Position numbers and translations under genes: made by a program. From Sphaeroforma sirkka (lineage: Eukaryota > Opisthokonta > Ichthyosporea > Ichthyophonida): DNA of 52,500 bases. Position 1 is the stretch's first letter, and every line of letters begins with the position of its first letter. A model generated the notes under the pieces. It saw only the letters and a program-made list of their open reading frames with translations. It ran no database searches and had not been told where the DNA came from. Location: the NCBI GenBank assembly GCA_001586965.3, contig LUCW03000527.1, positions 17,501-70,000 of the forward strand. The letters are read 5' to 3'. Of the stretch, positions 16,095-30,520 are shown in pieces.

Positions 16095-16100
16095 AATAAA
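16095..16100 (+). terminator. Candidate polyadenylation signal AATAAA
   Basis: AATAAA lies 68 bp after the TAG of GH114 copy C in AT-rich sequence. Position and sequence fit a canonical signal; cleavage is not observable. Confidence 0.4.
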
Positions 16101-16756
16101 TGATCAGACAGTACATAGTACCATTAACAATATATCATATTCAAATGAACTAAAAATCGGTATAATTAGATTATAAATACACTAGATATTTAATAGACCT
16201 AGGACGGGGTTGCAACGAATAATCAAAATCGAATTATTTGTCATTATTATGTAGTACAGAGTCTTTCAAGGACGCACAAACATATTTACATCATCGTGTG
16301 CGAGCTGAGCTTTCAGCTGTTGGATCAGCGAGGCTTGAAAGTTTGTGCCGTTCTCAGCTTCGGCCCTGTGCCCTTGGGAATGGGGAATTGGGTCGACATT
16401 TCACATTCGATATAATCAAATAAATCGTCATCGACTGTTATCTTTTGATCGGGATCGCTGATTGGTCAGTGATTGTTTTTTCAGAAATCCTCGCGGCTCG
16501 CGCTCTTTACATTATTTTTTATTCAACAAGATGATTCAGTTTCAGTGTTATTTTAAGACAAATACCGAGACGCATGAAAGATTTCAGTGCACTGTTGGAC
16601 CTGGTGTTAGTTTCACTCGAACAGCTGTGGCTACTACCGCAGATGATGGAAGTGAATACTATTCTGACGGTAACAAGAGTAGTGTAGTATACGTAGTGGT
16701 AAATACAATACAAAATCAACTTGTGTGAAGCACATCTGCGCATTTGTTTCACTACG

Positions 16757-19700
16757 ATGCCGGCCGCAGCGACATGGCTCCGCATCGCGGAGAGAGGCTT
16801 AGCTTTATCTGCAGCATACTTCTTGGCACGTAAACTGAAGCGATACGGGCTTTTGACTACCACGGTATGGTTGCGCATGCCTATGTTTCTCAACGGGGCA
16901 TCTCAATTAGTTAATGGGAACCGTGGAAATACATGCATTTCAAGTAGTCGAGAGTCGACGAAGCATTTGGGTACCTGTTGTATGGTCTATACATGATATT
17001 GACCTAAGATCATGATGAATGTAGCGCGCATAACGAGTTTTCTACTTACGTGACATTTTGGTAGCTGTGATTATGCTTCGTTTATAAAACGACTTGTGTT
17101 CGTGTATGCATACGTGCCAATGTCCTTTATTTTGTCTTCATTTGTACAATTTTGGACGAACACTTCCGTGTTCAACATCAAATTATATTCGTTTAATACT
17201 ATCAAGCTGATCATGCGCAATATAGCCCCTCTGACGCAAGATCACCGAGTGCGAAGTGGAGGTGTTCTACAAAGAACCATGTCTGTCTTTGTGTCAGAGT
17301 AGTTTACAGGTAGACTGATTGATCCCGTAAAGAAACAGATTTCAATTCGGTACAAACACTCTATAGAGTAATTTGAGAAGCACAAGTGTTGTATATATAT
17401 AGAATGTAGCACACACTTATGTGATAACCTTGCTATTCGCATGAGCAAATACGAAATGGCTTTAGTAAAGAGAATCCAGTTTCTTAGCATGAATCAACAA
17501 TATAACTTTTATGCAAAACTGTTCATAACCTCGATCGATAGCGAAATTGTCGAAAGCTATTATTCGATGATATTTACACGTTATCTCATGTACCTAGTCG
17601 TAATACTAGCAAATTAAACCTAAAGAAGGCTTGCAGTTACATGAAACATGCACATATACGGGTGGGCGCTGATATTCGTTTACGGTGAGCAGATTAAGCG
17701 CAAGTTAAAACAATCTTAGGTAGTACTATATTCACATAGATTCTTCTCATATCTTGTTTTCTTGTAATGTACAATAGTTTGAATTGAAATGTAGGGTTTA
17801 CCGGATCGACTACAGCCCAGACTACTCAAATATTCGCCAAATCGACTTAAATTAACTTCTGTATTTGCTCCAGGTTTATGTGGTGGGCAATATTTGTGAG
17901 GCCGCATCCGATGTGAGTACGACCCTAGGGTGGGTTCATAAGACCGTGTCCGCGTCTGTAGGTATGTCTGTAGCACCTATGTATAGGCTAGCGTGTGTGG
18001 CACATAAACGATAGCGATTTCAGAGATGATCCGTGATACGTAAATGTCTTAAGTCTAGATATAGTTATATACTACTCAGCATTGTCACATTGCGAGTGTT
18101 CACGGAACGATGCGGGCTTCATCGATGCTAAAGAGCTAGATGGTCACGCAATATTGTCATCTATAGAATTGTTTCTTGAACGACACATAAATGCGACTGT
18201 TTATTATTGACATTACAAATATAGACGCTGCCAGGGATCAAGGATCACAGCCAGAGACAAGTGACGTAGCGGAAGAGAGGTGAGTGCATGTGCTTTTATT
18301 TGTGCTTTTGTGGGCGATGAATGTATTTCAATATTTTCATATGTGCATATGTGTATTCATGTAGTCCACGATTCGCATTCCTCCTTCGTCAATACTTATG
18401 GTCCTAAATAAAGTTGCTTGAGCTCAACGACTGCAAGAATGTATGTCAAGAACAGTTTAGAAAGCGTTTATCTCATCTCAGGGTATTTTATTTTTGGTAC
18501 AACAGAGACCCTATCAGGACAGCACCCAAACCTCTACCGCAAGCGAAAACCCGCAAGGGCATAGCCATTGCATTGCCGATAAAAGGCATGTCGAAGGAAG
18601 AGATTATCTCTACACTCGTCAAATTGAAGTACAAGGATCACACGCCGGTGTCACAGATACAGCCTACGGACACTTCTCCGTTTGCCCAGACACTCAGGGT
18701 CACCAACCCCGCAACATCGGCATCAGCGCTACCCACAGGTATACTTCCGAACTCTCGCTATAGTTTCTCCCGCATATGATATATATCTATCCTACAGCTG
18801 GAAAGTTTTACACTCTCACCGTCGCTCTTGATTTACAAACGAATATTACAGTAGCAGATGCATCTTTGGTGGATGATAGAGAAAGTTTGGTCCTAGATAC
18901 CCTTGCGGCAGGTACGGCGGAGGTTAAGGCTTCGCGAAACTTGTATGTGAGAGGCGCAGCAACCAATACTGGGCCTATAGTCACTCCTTCTCGCAATCTA
19001 TCACGGTCGGTACCACGTGTATTGCATCGCCAAACTCCCGAGGTAAGTTTATGAGTTTTTGGATGTGGCTGTGATCGTGTTGTTGAAAGATTGTAAAAGG
19101 ACAGTTTATACTAATGTTACATTCGTAGTGCAATTATGTGAGAATTTGATAGATGTTTCATATTTGTGCTGTATGTTTGCTTGAGAAAGTCTTTGCACAC
19201 GTAGAGTATATACTGATGTGAATACGCCTTACTGGCTTCGGTGTACAGTTCAGAGCATTCAGTCAAAGTAAAAGAGATCGATTGTATCCTACTGAGCTCG
19301 TACCGTATCAGATAGGACTGAAAGTAGTCACACCTTTAGTATTGACTTATGTGAACGTTCAGACGATCGCAAGTTTTCCCTTGAACGTTGCCGAAATTTG
19401 TACATACATGCTGAATCGTGCATTATATATTCTATAGAGGAAGCATTGACAAGAAATTGTTTACCTCTTGATCACAGTCCCCTATGCACGAGTGACTTCA
19501 TCTCAATTCTGTCTCCCTCAATCGCGCTCGATGCCTTGTGCCTAACATACTTCCACATCTCGCCAGTACACTCGTAATGAGAATATAGGTCAAGACGATG
19601 GGCGAGTATGGGAGCTATACGGTCACGGTCGCTTGAACGACTATCATCCACCCCCTTCGGTCCTGAGAATGGAATCCGATGTGGTATCTATGCTGGCGCG

Positions 19701-22700
19701 TGCATTTAGCGCCCCATCAATGGATATCGGTGGGTATGTGGCTAGTTCTGCTTGGGATGTGGCGAGTGAAGTAGTCGGGTGTGCGCTGCAGAATCGAACG
19801 AATAGCCAGTGTACCGTGGTGCTAGTGGGAGACTGTCACAGGTAATCAGATACCAGATTGAACTACACATATATCTATCTCTTGGCAATGAGCGGAAACA
19901 GGATTTTAGCTCTACTTACTTCATTGTTTTGTAACTCATCCTTTTGTCGTTACTTCTTAGTTGTATTTGTTTCTGGGTGCAGTGGTAGGTTGTACGATGT
20001 ATATAGATATATTAAATTTGGGCTCCTTGGTGTAGACATTCACTGGCTACAAAACACATAGATTCATTTGAATTTGGTGTAACAGTACGTCTGTCAGGTG
20101 GTATTCCAGAGGTATACAAACGCGATGTCTGACCTGCAAGAAATTAATCAGCGCTTTGTGATTTCTTGAGTGTAAAGATCAAATATACGGCTGACTGTCG
20201 AAGGCTGCGTCACCGCACTATATTTAAATCAATCAGCAATTTTCTGGTATTGTGATACAACAAAACTTCGAAGAAACAACCTCCATCATCACTTTTTGAC
20301 TTCTCGTCCTCAATCTCACTTGACAATGTATTGCCAGTGTATATCAACCTCTACGCATCATGAATTCAAGCATTCACGTGGTATTCCAGAGGTATACAAA
20401 CGCGATGTCTGACCTGCAAGAAATTAATCAGCGCTTTGTGATTTCTTGAGTGTAAAGATCAAATATACGGCTGACTGTCGAAGGCTGCGTCACCGCACTA
20501 TATTTAAATCAATCAGCAATTTTCTGGTATTGTGATACAACAAAACTTCGAAGAAACAACCTCCATCATCACTTTTTGACTTCTCGTCCTCAATCTCACT
20601 TGACAATGTATTGCCAGTGTATATCAACCTCTACGCATCATGAATTCAAGCATTCACAATTACCAGCTCATACTTGTGAATAACTTGGGTCTTACAACCT
20701 GCGTTGCGAATATCCACTAATACCACTATTGTCGTACTATGTGTCGTTTGCATTTTAAACCAGATCTTGGGAACACGTTATCGAATCACTGGGAGCTCAG
20801 CGTGTATGTATTCCTGTTGTATGTGGCGCTGATACGAGCGTGTTGCTGAAGTTGAGGCAGCACTTACACACAGACACTGCATTGGTGATTGTCAACCCCT
20901 TCACCCCATCTTATAATCGATTGCTATCTAAACGCACGGGAACGTGTACTACTGCGGATTTGGCGTGGATGGGCGAGAGCTGTACCAATCTGGTGCAGTC
21001 TATCTTGAGGGTGAGTTTGGTCTGTGCATGTACAAACATGATGACGGCCCCCATTAGGTGCGAGTGAGAGAGGTTTATCGGTTTCTTGAAGGCTGTTGTG
21101 CCAAATGTGAGCTCAGTTTTCAAGCAGCTGTGTGCTATAGGTATAGAGCGTACGCGTGTATAGATTCCCATCGTGTGATTCTTGTCTATGCCACGGCAGT
21201 CAATAGTAACTTGTATGCGAAATCTGTAGATTGCAATCCTGTGAAAGAATTTTGGCCATGAACGTGATTGAGTTGGTTTAGGATTATTTTATACAGTACT
21301 TTCTGTACCATGATATAAAGTTTGAATGTGGGAGTGGCTTGTCGATTAGCTCCGATACACTTGATAGCCACTTATCCTTGGATTATCGCATATGCTCATT
21401 GCAGGTGATGAATAGCGCCGAGATACCGATGCACGTGGATATGACTGAGCATTCCATGCTCTTTCCTTCCATCCCCGTGGCCGTCGCCACAGTCCAGATA
21501 GCACTCAACGAAGACCACGAACCCAACGACCTGGTGGAATTCGATGAGAGTGCCACAGCTACAAGCAGTACTGAACTGCTATCCAGCGTAGCCAACAACC
21601 ACAGAGGGACTATGCGTTCATTGGTATCAGAAAGTACTACGGGGCCTGTAGTCTCGCTTGGGTTTGGGGTAGACGGTGTGACGAGCCTCTCGGTGTGTGT
21701 GGACAGTGTACTGTCGCACGAGAACACGTGCGCAGTGGTGTATAGGGACAGATCATATAGATCTGCAGGTACACCCCGTCCAGGTAAATCATTCCTTACT
21801 GTAATCAGCTTAAGTCAACACTGTTGGATGTCGATTATGAAGCTCTCGAGAGAAAGAACACAGTTCATCGAGGCAATACATGCATTGGCGGCATCTCATA
21901 AACTTTTGCTGACTTCTTATATCCTTTCATCTACTTAGTATAGCTGTATTAATTTAGCTGAGTGCGTTGAACGCTACCGTCCATCCTGATTGTTTAGACT
22001 GTTTGGTATATATCTCGCATCAGTGTAACGTTGCTGCACCATTTCGCAGGTGTCACAGCGGGATCTGTAGCGAGTGCGTGGGCGACGATGATGAATTTTG
22101 GACTCGAAGGGTATAGCCTTGCTGCCAACGATCTTGTGGTTGCTAGAGCCAGGCTGTGTGAGAGTATCGCAGGTATGTTGTGCCGATTAGAGATCAAAAA
22201 CATGTGATATGCCATGATCTATCTTGTTTATGGAATGTATATGAGATTTCCGGCGTGCTGTACAAGTTTTACACCTGATGTATCGGGCTTCGATATCTGA
22301 GGTGCTGTAGCTTGCTATCGCTTAAGCATCAGTCTCGCATTTCATAATGCAACGTATCATCTCTCTCACTGAGCACACATAAGTTCGAATTCGTGACCTA
22401 CTTCTCATCTACATAGAAATATTGGTTCTACAGATTACGTCCGCGTTTCGACCTAATACACAAATGGCCTAAAGATTAGTCCATACTGACAAGTTATTGG
22501 CTCGCAGTATCTCGGTTCGTTGAGCACAAATATGTACGAGCTAGACCTAAAACTTATACCGACCCTATAAGAAGACACCACACACCAGGACTGACATTCT
22601 TAGTGCTGCATCAACCAGCACCCGTTATTACTACTCCGCGTTGTTTCTCTTTGCCAACCCGTTGCTATACATAGCAATATGAGGTACCTCAATATGTCTC

Positions 22701-24688
22701 TCGGCTTCTTAGAAGGACCGACTCAGCGAATACGCATCACACTTTTTATGGTCAATACCCAAGGCGATGCATTATACAAACAGTAGCTTCTAACCTAATA
22801 GTGCAACCTATTCTCGCCTTATTATACACAGTGATGGATAAGCTAGATGAGTTTCTCAGCTACGTAGAAGAACTGACACTGCAAATGCACACAGATTATG
22901 ACAGACACTGAAAACGATAAGCTCTTATCATTGCTACATTTGCCTGTTTTCTTCTCCTTACTCTACACAGAGATGGACGAGCTAGACGTGTCTCTCAGCT
23001 ACGTAGAGGCACTGGCACTGCAAGTACACACCACCCCCACCATGACCGACACCTTGGGCGCTACGGTAGTCAACACATTAGACATCGCCGCAATCGGAGC
23101 TCAGCTCAATGCACGGTCGTGGTTGGTGGACTTTGTGGCTCAGCCACATCCACACCTGAGTGTGTCGGTATCACTGGCTATGATCCCGTCGTTGGAAGAT
23201 TTCTTGGAGGACCTGCATTCAATTGTCAAGGTAAAGTATCAAGATCATGATTGTCGTACCAAGATCATGGTTGTCACACATGTTTCTGGGAGTGCGTAAT
23301 GGTGTCTGATAGCTACTTAACTTAGCTGTACACCGCTCAGCATGTGACTGTATCAATGCTTCGTGCAACGAGACGTTTCTTGTGGCGTTTCTTGTACAGT
23401 CTGAAGTTGATCATACGAATCGTGTTGCTTGTGTTAAGGGCATGCCAGTTTCTTTGTCCTTTGCCGGGGAGGGCCTGAGCTTAACCGTCAGTGTAGAAGG
23501 TGGAAACTTATATGTTATGTGCTCTATTCATTTGTGTCTATCTTTCCCTGAGATAAAATTTTCTATCCTACGCAAAGGTATAGAGTATTCTAATATGTTT
23601 TTTGAAGTGTACGTAGATCAACCGTGCTCTCACAAAACACACTCATCACTACACATTTGCCTAAAAGTTGTCTGTTGTAGCCATCGTACCTGAGTCAGAT
23701 TTCATATCTATACCTACAGAAGCAAAAGATGTCTCAGAAGATCACAACTGGGAGGAAGTCTCTAACAGCGACCAGTCTAGGCAACACTCTGCGATCAAAG
23801 CACTCCAAACGAAAGCCGTCGGTATCACAATCGACCGTCAATCCAAACACACCAGCTTTGTACAACCCTACTGGTAAAGTATTCAAGCACATATCGTCTT
23901 TTTGACGATTCTCTTGGCATATAAAAAGGATAGAAGCATGTGTAATGCCACTATTCTGAATAACTACGCATTGCAGTTCTACGTTGTCCTTGTGTATACG
24001 AATGCTCTTAATACCGCATATAAGTCACCCGTAGCAGGCGTGTGTGTGAAGAGTTGTCGCTACAAGTGTGTACTATGTTTGATGTATGTATTCTGTATCA
24101 TACCCACATTGCACAATTCAGGTATCTAAATTTTGTCAGGTGTGGATTGTGTGGAAGTGAGAACACTTAGTTCTGTCCTGTATATAAAGGCATGTACGGA
24201 ATGTTGTATGTTTTTGCGGCTCAGACTCGTGCATATTCAATGAGCGTTGAGGACCAGTAACACATCAAGACTTATCAAAGTATCTGCTTCGGCACCGATT
24301 AGGCACAAGCTTCAGTCTGCGCTACAATCTGTGCAGTCATTGGTATTTCAATCACCGAATCCTCCACGGCATGCCTACAGCACTCTTTACCATGCCTCTG
24401 CACGCCTTAAACTACTCACTTCTTAATCTCTATCCAGATATTCGTCTGTTCATCTCCCCAACCGTTTTGTTTCACCTACTTACAGTAATTTTACGCATAC
24501 CTTGTGTCCTCCATGCATTCCATACAGGATCCATGCTCAACTACTTTTCTCAGATGGTCGGGTATGGCCAAACCGACAGCACTGCAAAGGCGGGCATGGT
24601 GCATCCAGGCAAAAATCACTTACAAGAGAACGATTTTGTGGCGAGAAGGCTCAGGAATGTACTGAAAGAGCCACATGGGTCTACGTGA
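16757..24688 (+). CDS. Sphingosine-1-phosphate-lyase-like protein, predicted PLP-independent pseudoenzyme
   Basis: Twelve exons, all GT-AG and phase-consistent: 16757-16864, 17874-17961, 18225-18279, 18506-18738, 18798-19042, 19567-19841, 20764-21010, 21405-21783, 22050-22172, 22971-23230, 23720-23873, 24528-24688; 775 aa. The N-terminus has a hydrophobic helix and a basic stretch (ALSAAYFLARKLKRYG). S1P-lyase landmarks in order: LPIKGMSKEEI, LNDYHPPPSVLRMESDVV, GDCHRSWEHV (stacking His kept), IPMHVD (Asp429 kept), GVTSLSVCVDS, VVYRDRSYR, GVTAGSVASAWATMM. The family's SADTHK lysine corresponds to Ser518, and the GGTES phosphate-binding loop reads ASSAWDV. There are insertions of about 100 aa after the N-terminal motif and about 50 aa before the lysine region, and a shortened stretch before GVTAG. 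S1P lyase is an ER enzyme ending sphingolipid catabolism; this copy probably cannot form the PLP Schiff base. Exons 1-2 and the last two are less certain than the core. Confidence 0.8.
20098..20657. repeat. Perfect 2 x 280-bp tandem duplication in an intron
   Basis: Copies 20098-20377 and 20378-20657 are identical over their full length as read, each from GTGGTATTCCAGAGG to AAGCATTCAC. They sit in the 922-bp intron between exons 6 and 7 of the S1P-lyase-like gene. Neither copy contains a plausible exon. A very recent duplication or an assembly artefact would both give this. Confidence 0.95.
22832..22911 (+). pseudogene. Truncated duplicate of exon 10 head of the S1P-lyase-like gene
   Basis: After an acceptor (TTATACACAG at 22831) the sequence reads MDKLDEFLSYVEELTLQMH and then reaches TGA at 22909-22911. 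The genuine exon 139 bp downstream reads MDELDVSLSYVEALALQVH after a similar acceptor (CTCTACACAG). Splicing to the upstream acceptor would keep phase but terminate the protein, so it is a decayed copy or a poison exon. Confidence 0.75.
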
Positions 24689-25639
24689 CACTTTTTAGAT
24701 CCTTCCTTAGTGAAAATATTAAATAAAACCCTGCAAACTATGCCTTTGTATCTGCAGGTTAGCTCAGAAGGGTTGTTTTATCTTCTAGAGATATCACAGT
24801 TCTCATGCGACTTCACATGTCTTGATAACGTTTGCCTTGATGATAAACATAAAAGTATTATGGTGACCACACATTGGCTTCGAAAATGTGCTTCAGCTTC
24901 TAAGTTGTACCTCAGTTCTTCAGGACACGTGATGTACAACGAAGCGCAGTATTCAACTTTCAATACGACACAAAGTCTAGGCTCTTTTTCTGACTTGTAC
25001 ATGTAGCAAATGAAGCACTGACGCTTGCGCTTAATATTTAAGTGTGACTGTAAATCCTAGACAACAAATGAGTACACCAAACATTATGTTATGACCCATT
25101 TGAGTACTCAATCCGCTAAATATTATCTAGAAAAAAGTTTGAGCTGCGTCTATATCACATATTATCACGCGTACACTACTGGAAACCCAAGCTTGTACAA
25201 TGAAAATCGTAGATTTCAGATAAGTATCGTTGAATTACTAATGTCAGTTCAGCAAGGAACCCAAACTTTGAGAACGATAACTGGCTTGAGCAACGACAAA
25301 AATCTTTCAAGCACAACAAACAACCTATGTGTATTTCAAGCCTGCCTATACGATTGAAGACTCAAGTGTTGATGACTCAAGAGTTGATACGTCTATACCA
25401 AGTGTTGATGACTCAAGAGTTGATACGTCTATACCAATTGGTGGTCTGTTTTTGGGAGTTGACTGGTCATCATGCCAGTTGGTTTTATTTTGTCTGCGGA
25501 TCATGCACACAAATCTCACTCGACAAACACACAGTGTCTGCTAGCTGTTACAACTCCTACAAAACTGTAAATACAATACCTCCCCGTACTACTTCGCCCA
25601 GAAAACGATGCATATAATCTTGGAGATTTGACTTGACTC
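24689..25639. other. Intergenic, between convergent genes
   Basis: About 0.95 kb between the S1P-lyase-like stop and the myosin light chain stop. It contains a short 36-bp tandem duplication (25363-25434). One 98-codon open frame (24710-25006) has no splice partner or recognisable motif, so I see no gene. Confidence 0.55.
25363..25434. repeat. Perfect 36-bp tandem duplication
   Basis: The unit begins CAAGTGTTGATGACTCAAGA and repeats exactly at 25363 and 25399, with a few bases of a third start. It is noncoding and lies near the 3' end of the myosin light chain gene. Confidence 0.85.
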
Positions 25640-26897
25640 TTAACCCTGCATGACGTTGCGAACAAACTCCTCATAATTGATAGCGCCGTTGCTATCTGTC
25701 TCTACACCAACCAGAAGTTGATCCACCTGCTTCGAAGTTAGCTTCTCGCCTAGAGAAGTAAGTACGTGTCTAAGCTCAACAGCGCTCATGAAGCCGTTGG
25801 CTTCCTTATCGAAGACGCGGAGGCCATCCGTGAACTCTTCTACTGATCCGGGGCAGTCGATGGTGGATCGCTCAAGAATCGGAGCGAATTTAGAGAAAGT
25901 GATGCGGGCTTCGCCGCTTGGGTCCAACTCTGTTTGGATCTTTGCGACCTGTGTATAGAAGTGAGAAATATAAAAATGGTCAGTTAACGTGGTGTATTTT
26001 AGAACGGATACCTCAGAATCTAGAAAACAGATTACCTAATTATATTAGGTAGAGTATAAACAGTAGGAGGAAAGGTACTTCTAATTAAATTTGACTATAG
26101 ACAAACATAAGAATCGATATTGAAGTTTACCATGTCATGTCGTGACATTTATACTCCATATCCATCCCTATACAACATGGTACTATATAGTGGCGCACTT
26201 GCCAAAATGTGCAGACTGGTCTATATATTGACTTCAATAGAATATGTTAATCCCTAAATAGACCAAGTATACGTCTTAGAACACGATACTGAAAGACAAC
26301 ACCTGCATTCTTGAGTAACACAAAGTCTCACAGTATTCCCACACACGGTGGTCATCTGAGGAAACACTCCATGTGTAAGTCCTTTTGCTACCATACTTCT
26401 AGTTTTGTAAAATCATATGGATTATCATACTCACTTCAGTCTCAAGAGGGTTTTTGTTCATGGCGCGCAGAATGGTTCCGATATCTTCGGAGGAAACACA
26501 TTCGTCACCCTGTTTGTCGAAGATCAGGAACACCTCGCGAGCGGTATCAAGCTCAGAATCACTCAGAACCTGCAACAAAGTATCAATATATTTGTCAGTA
26601 CAGATGTGATACAGATGTAGCAGCATGCAGGTATAGTTGTTTGTAGACAGCTATAGATGTTGTTATGTTTTAGAGAAACCTGTTCGTCTGGCAGACATTG
26701 TACGCCTCACACATGTTTAGATGATATATATAAACTTTCGCAGATGTATACGTACCCCAGCTCATATACCCTCGATCGAATATGCTTTCCATCGCATCAT
26801 CAAACAGTTATCATTATGTCTCTAGTTACTTAACCACTAAAATCGTACGCCCATATATCGCAGCAAGACTTGTCCGACGCTGATTCAGACTTACCAT
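25640..26897 (-). CDS. Myosin essential light chain (MYL6-like EF-hand protein)
   Basis: Three exons: 26897-26895 (only the ATG, followed by GTAAGT), 26569-26435 and 25948-25640, all phase 0; 148 aa, matching the family's usual length. The C-terminal lobe carries the essential light chain signature GLRVFDKEANGFMSAVELRH, then TSLGEKLTSKQVDQLLVG and SNGAINYEEFVRNVMQG. The first EF-hand, VFLIFDKQGDECVSSEDIG, and RAMNKNPLETEV also fit. Loop positions are degenerate (Gln at position 3 of EF1, Glu at position 1 of EF4), as expected of a light chain that wraps a myosin IQ motif rather than a calcium sensor. An intron directly after the start codon resembles calmodulin-family genes. The tiny first exon is the least certain part. 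It is head to head with the ankyrin gene. Confidence 0.92.
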
Positions 26898-27976
26898 TAT
26901 GTATTAATTTATGAATTCGACAAACGTTACTGGGATGAAATGACAGATATCTGCCAAAATTGCAAGAAGTACTCAACTTATATTATATTTAGCAACTATT
27001 ACACCACCATAAAAAATATCAACGGGGTATCCAATACTCAGCCCTCCTGTCCGAAATATACAAAAAAAACTACTACTGGAGCAAGAGACAGTAGGAGAGT
27101 ATTTAGTTGCGACGAATATAAATATTTTCAAATTTCACACTTCGTTCTTCGATCAATCAAAGTTTTTGGGCACGGCGATTCAATCGACCAGTCAAAGTTT
27201 AGTGCTCTTATCGGTCAGGATCAATTATTACTTTGACCAATCAAATAATAGAAAATGTGGCTTACATCTCTGGAATTTGTACGCTTTATATATTGTATTG
27301 GTACGGTTTGAATATGCAGTGTAATACTGAGCGCCCGGTACGGTTTCAGAGTTTGTACGTTTTCCATACAGATCGGTATTGATAATTTAGGTGTAATATG
27401 CGACAATTTATGATAGCAAATGATGTTCAATTTTTGAAGCTTACGACAAAAGAACTATGTTCTCTACACGTATTTTATTATACAAATAACAACATATAAG
27501 TCTTTTAGAATAAACGACAGATAAATAAACAACGAAATATAATAAGGTATACGACACTCATAAAACGATGACATATTTTGAAAGTGATGACTCAACAGTC
27601 AGAGAGGTTAATCGTAGTTTACATATTTCTTGCAATATTCGCGCTTCTTTAGCCCCAGCCTTATTTAGGCCTCATATAATCTTGCATTGATTGCGGGAAC
27701 TAGAGAGGGCGTGCACGCGACGTGTGCAGCAGTACCACCAACTATGTACTCAATCATATGTACGTGTCGACTTTCAAATCAGGGTCTGCATTTAGAGGTT
27801 GAGATTTGATTCTATGCTGTATAACTGACTTTGAATACGTGCCTCGTCTAATTTTGATAGAATTTGCACTTGTGTAGCACCGTGCACTTGTTAAGGAAAA
27901 AGGTTTCGGCGCACCTTATGCAACATTGACTAACATCGATACCACTATTGCAAAGAGTATTGCTGTCGTTATCACA
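26898..27976. promoter_or_regulatory. Shared divergent upstream region of light chain and ankyrin genes
   Basis: About 1.08 kb between two divergent start codons. At 27151-27246 a motif close to ACTTTGAYYRAT occurs three times in both orientations (ATCAATCAAAGT, CCAGTCAAAGTTT, ACTTTGACCAATCAAA), the last including CCAAT. No obvious TATA box stands out. The functional role is inferred from position only. Confidence 0.3.
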
Positions 27977-30104
<2,128 letters not shown>

Positions 30105-30520
30105 GTGTAGAGACCTTGCCAGACCTTGTATGTGCGTACGGTACAAAGTCGTTACCTTAGTAGTTCGCCATTAGAGATGTTGTACTGTCCACAGCACCGT
30201 ATCTCAGTATGGATCGTATAGTAGTGCTGATTAATAAAGCAGTCTTTGTGGCACGCACAGGAGTGGCGGAGTCTCTGACGATCACACCTACCGCTTGAGT
30301 GTCTTCAATGGTGCGTTTTCTATTGCATGTGGTTCTGTGTTGATGTATTCCTTTATCAAGATTGGACAAGAAGCTTCTGGAATTGGTCATTTCTATAGAT
30401 CAATATGTTAAAGATTTAATATGGATCATCGAAAAAAGGATCAAGTGTATACGGGGTTGGTTTCTCTACTCGATCTGAGACCACATTTGCTTGACGCTTA
30501 ATAATTTATATGATTTATTA
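30105..30520. other. Short intergenic region between convergent genes
   Basis: 416 bp between the ankyrin stop and the DUS2 stop. A TTTATT at 30514-30519 reads AATAAA on the minus strand directly after the DUS2 stop and may serve as its polyadenylation signal. Nothing else is visible. Confidence 0.45.

Noticed and set aside
16531-16669. Exon-like frame MIQFQCYFKTNTETHERFQ ending at a GTAACA donor in phase 1
   Set aside because: It could join exon 18225, but the 16757 and 17874 exons give a better N-terminus with membrane helix and better donors; it may be upstream leader sequence.
23695-23877. Alternative reading of S1P-lyase exon 11 (PESDFISIPTEAKDVSEDHN to TAA)
   Set aside because: Possible, but the frame starting at 23720 after CTATACCTACAG also splices in phase to a well-formed last exon; I kept that one.
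24710-25006. 98-codon plus-strand frame
   Set aside because: No motif, no splice context, follows the S1P-lyase-like stop directly.
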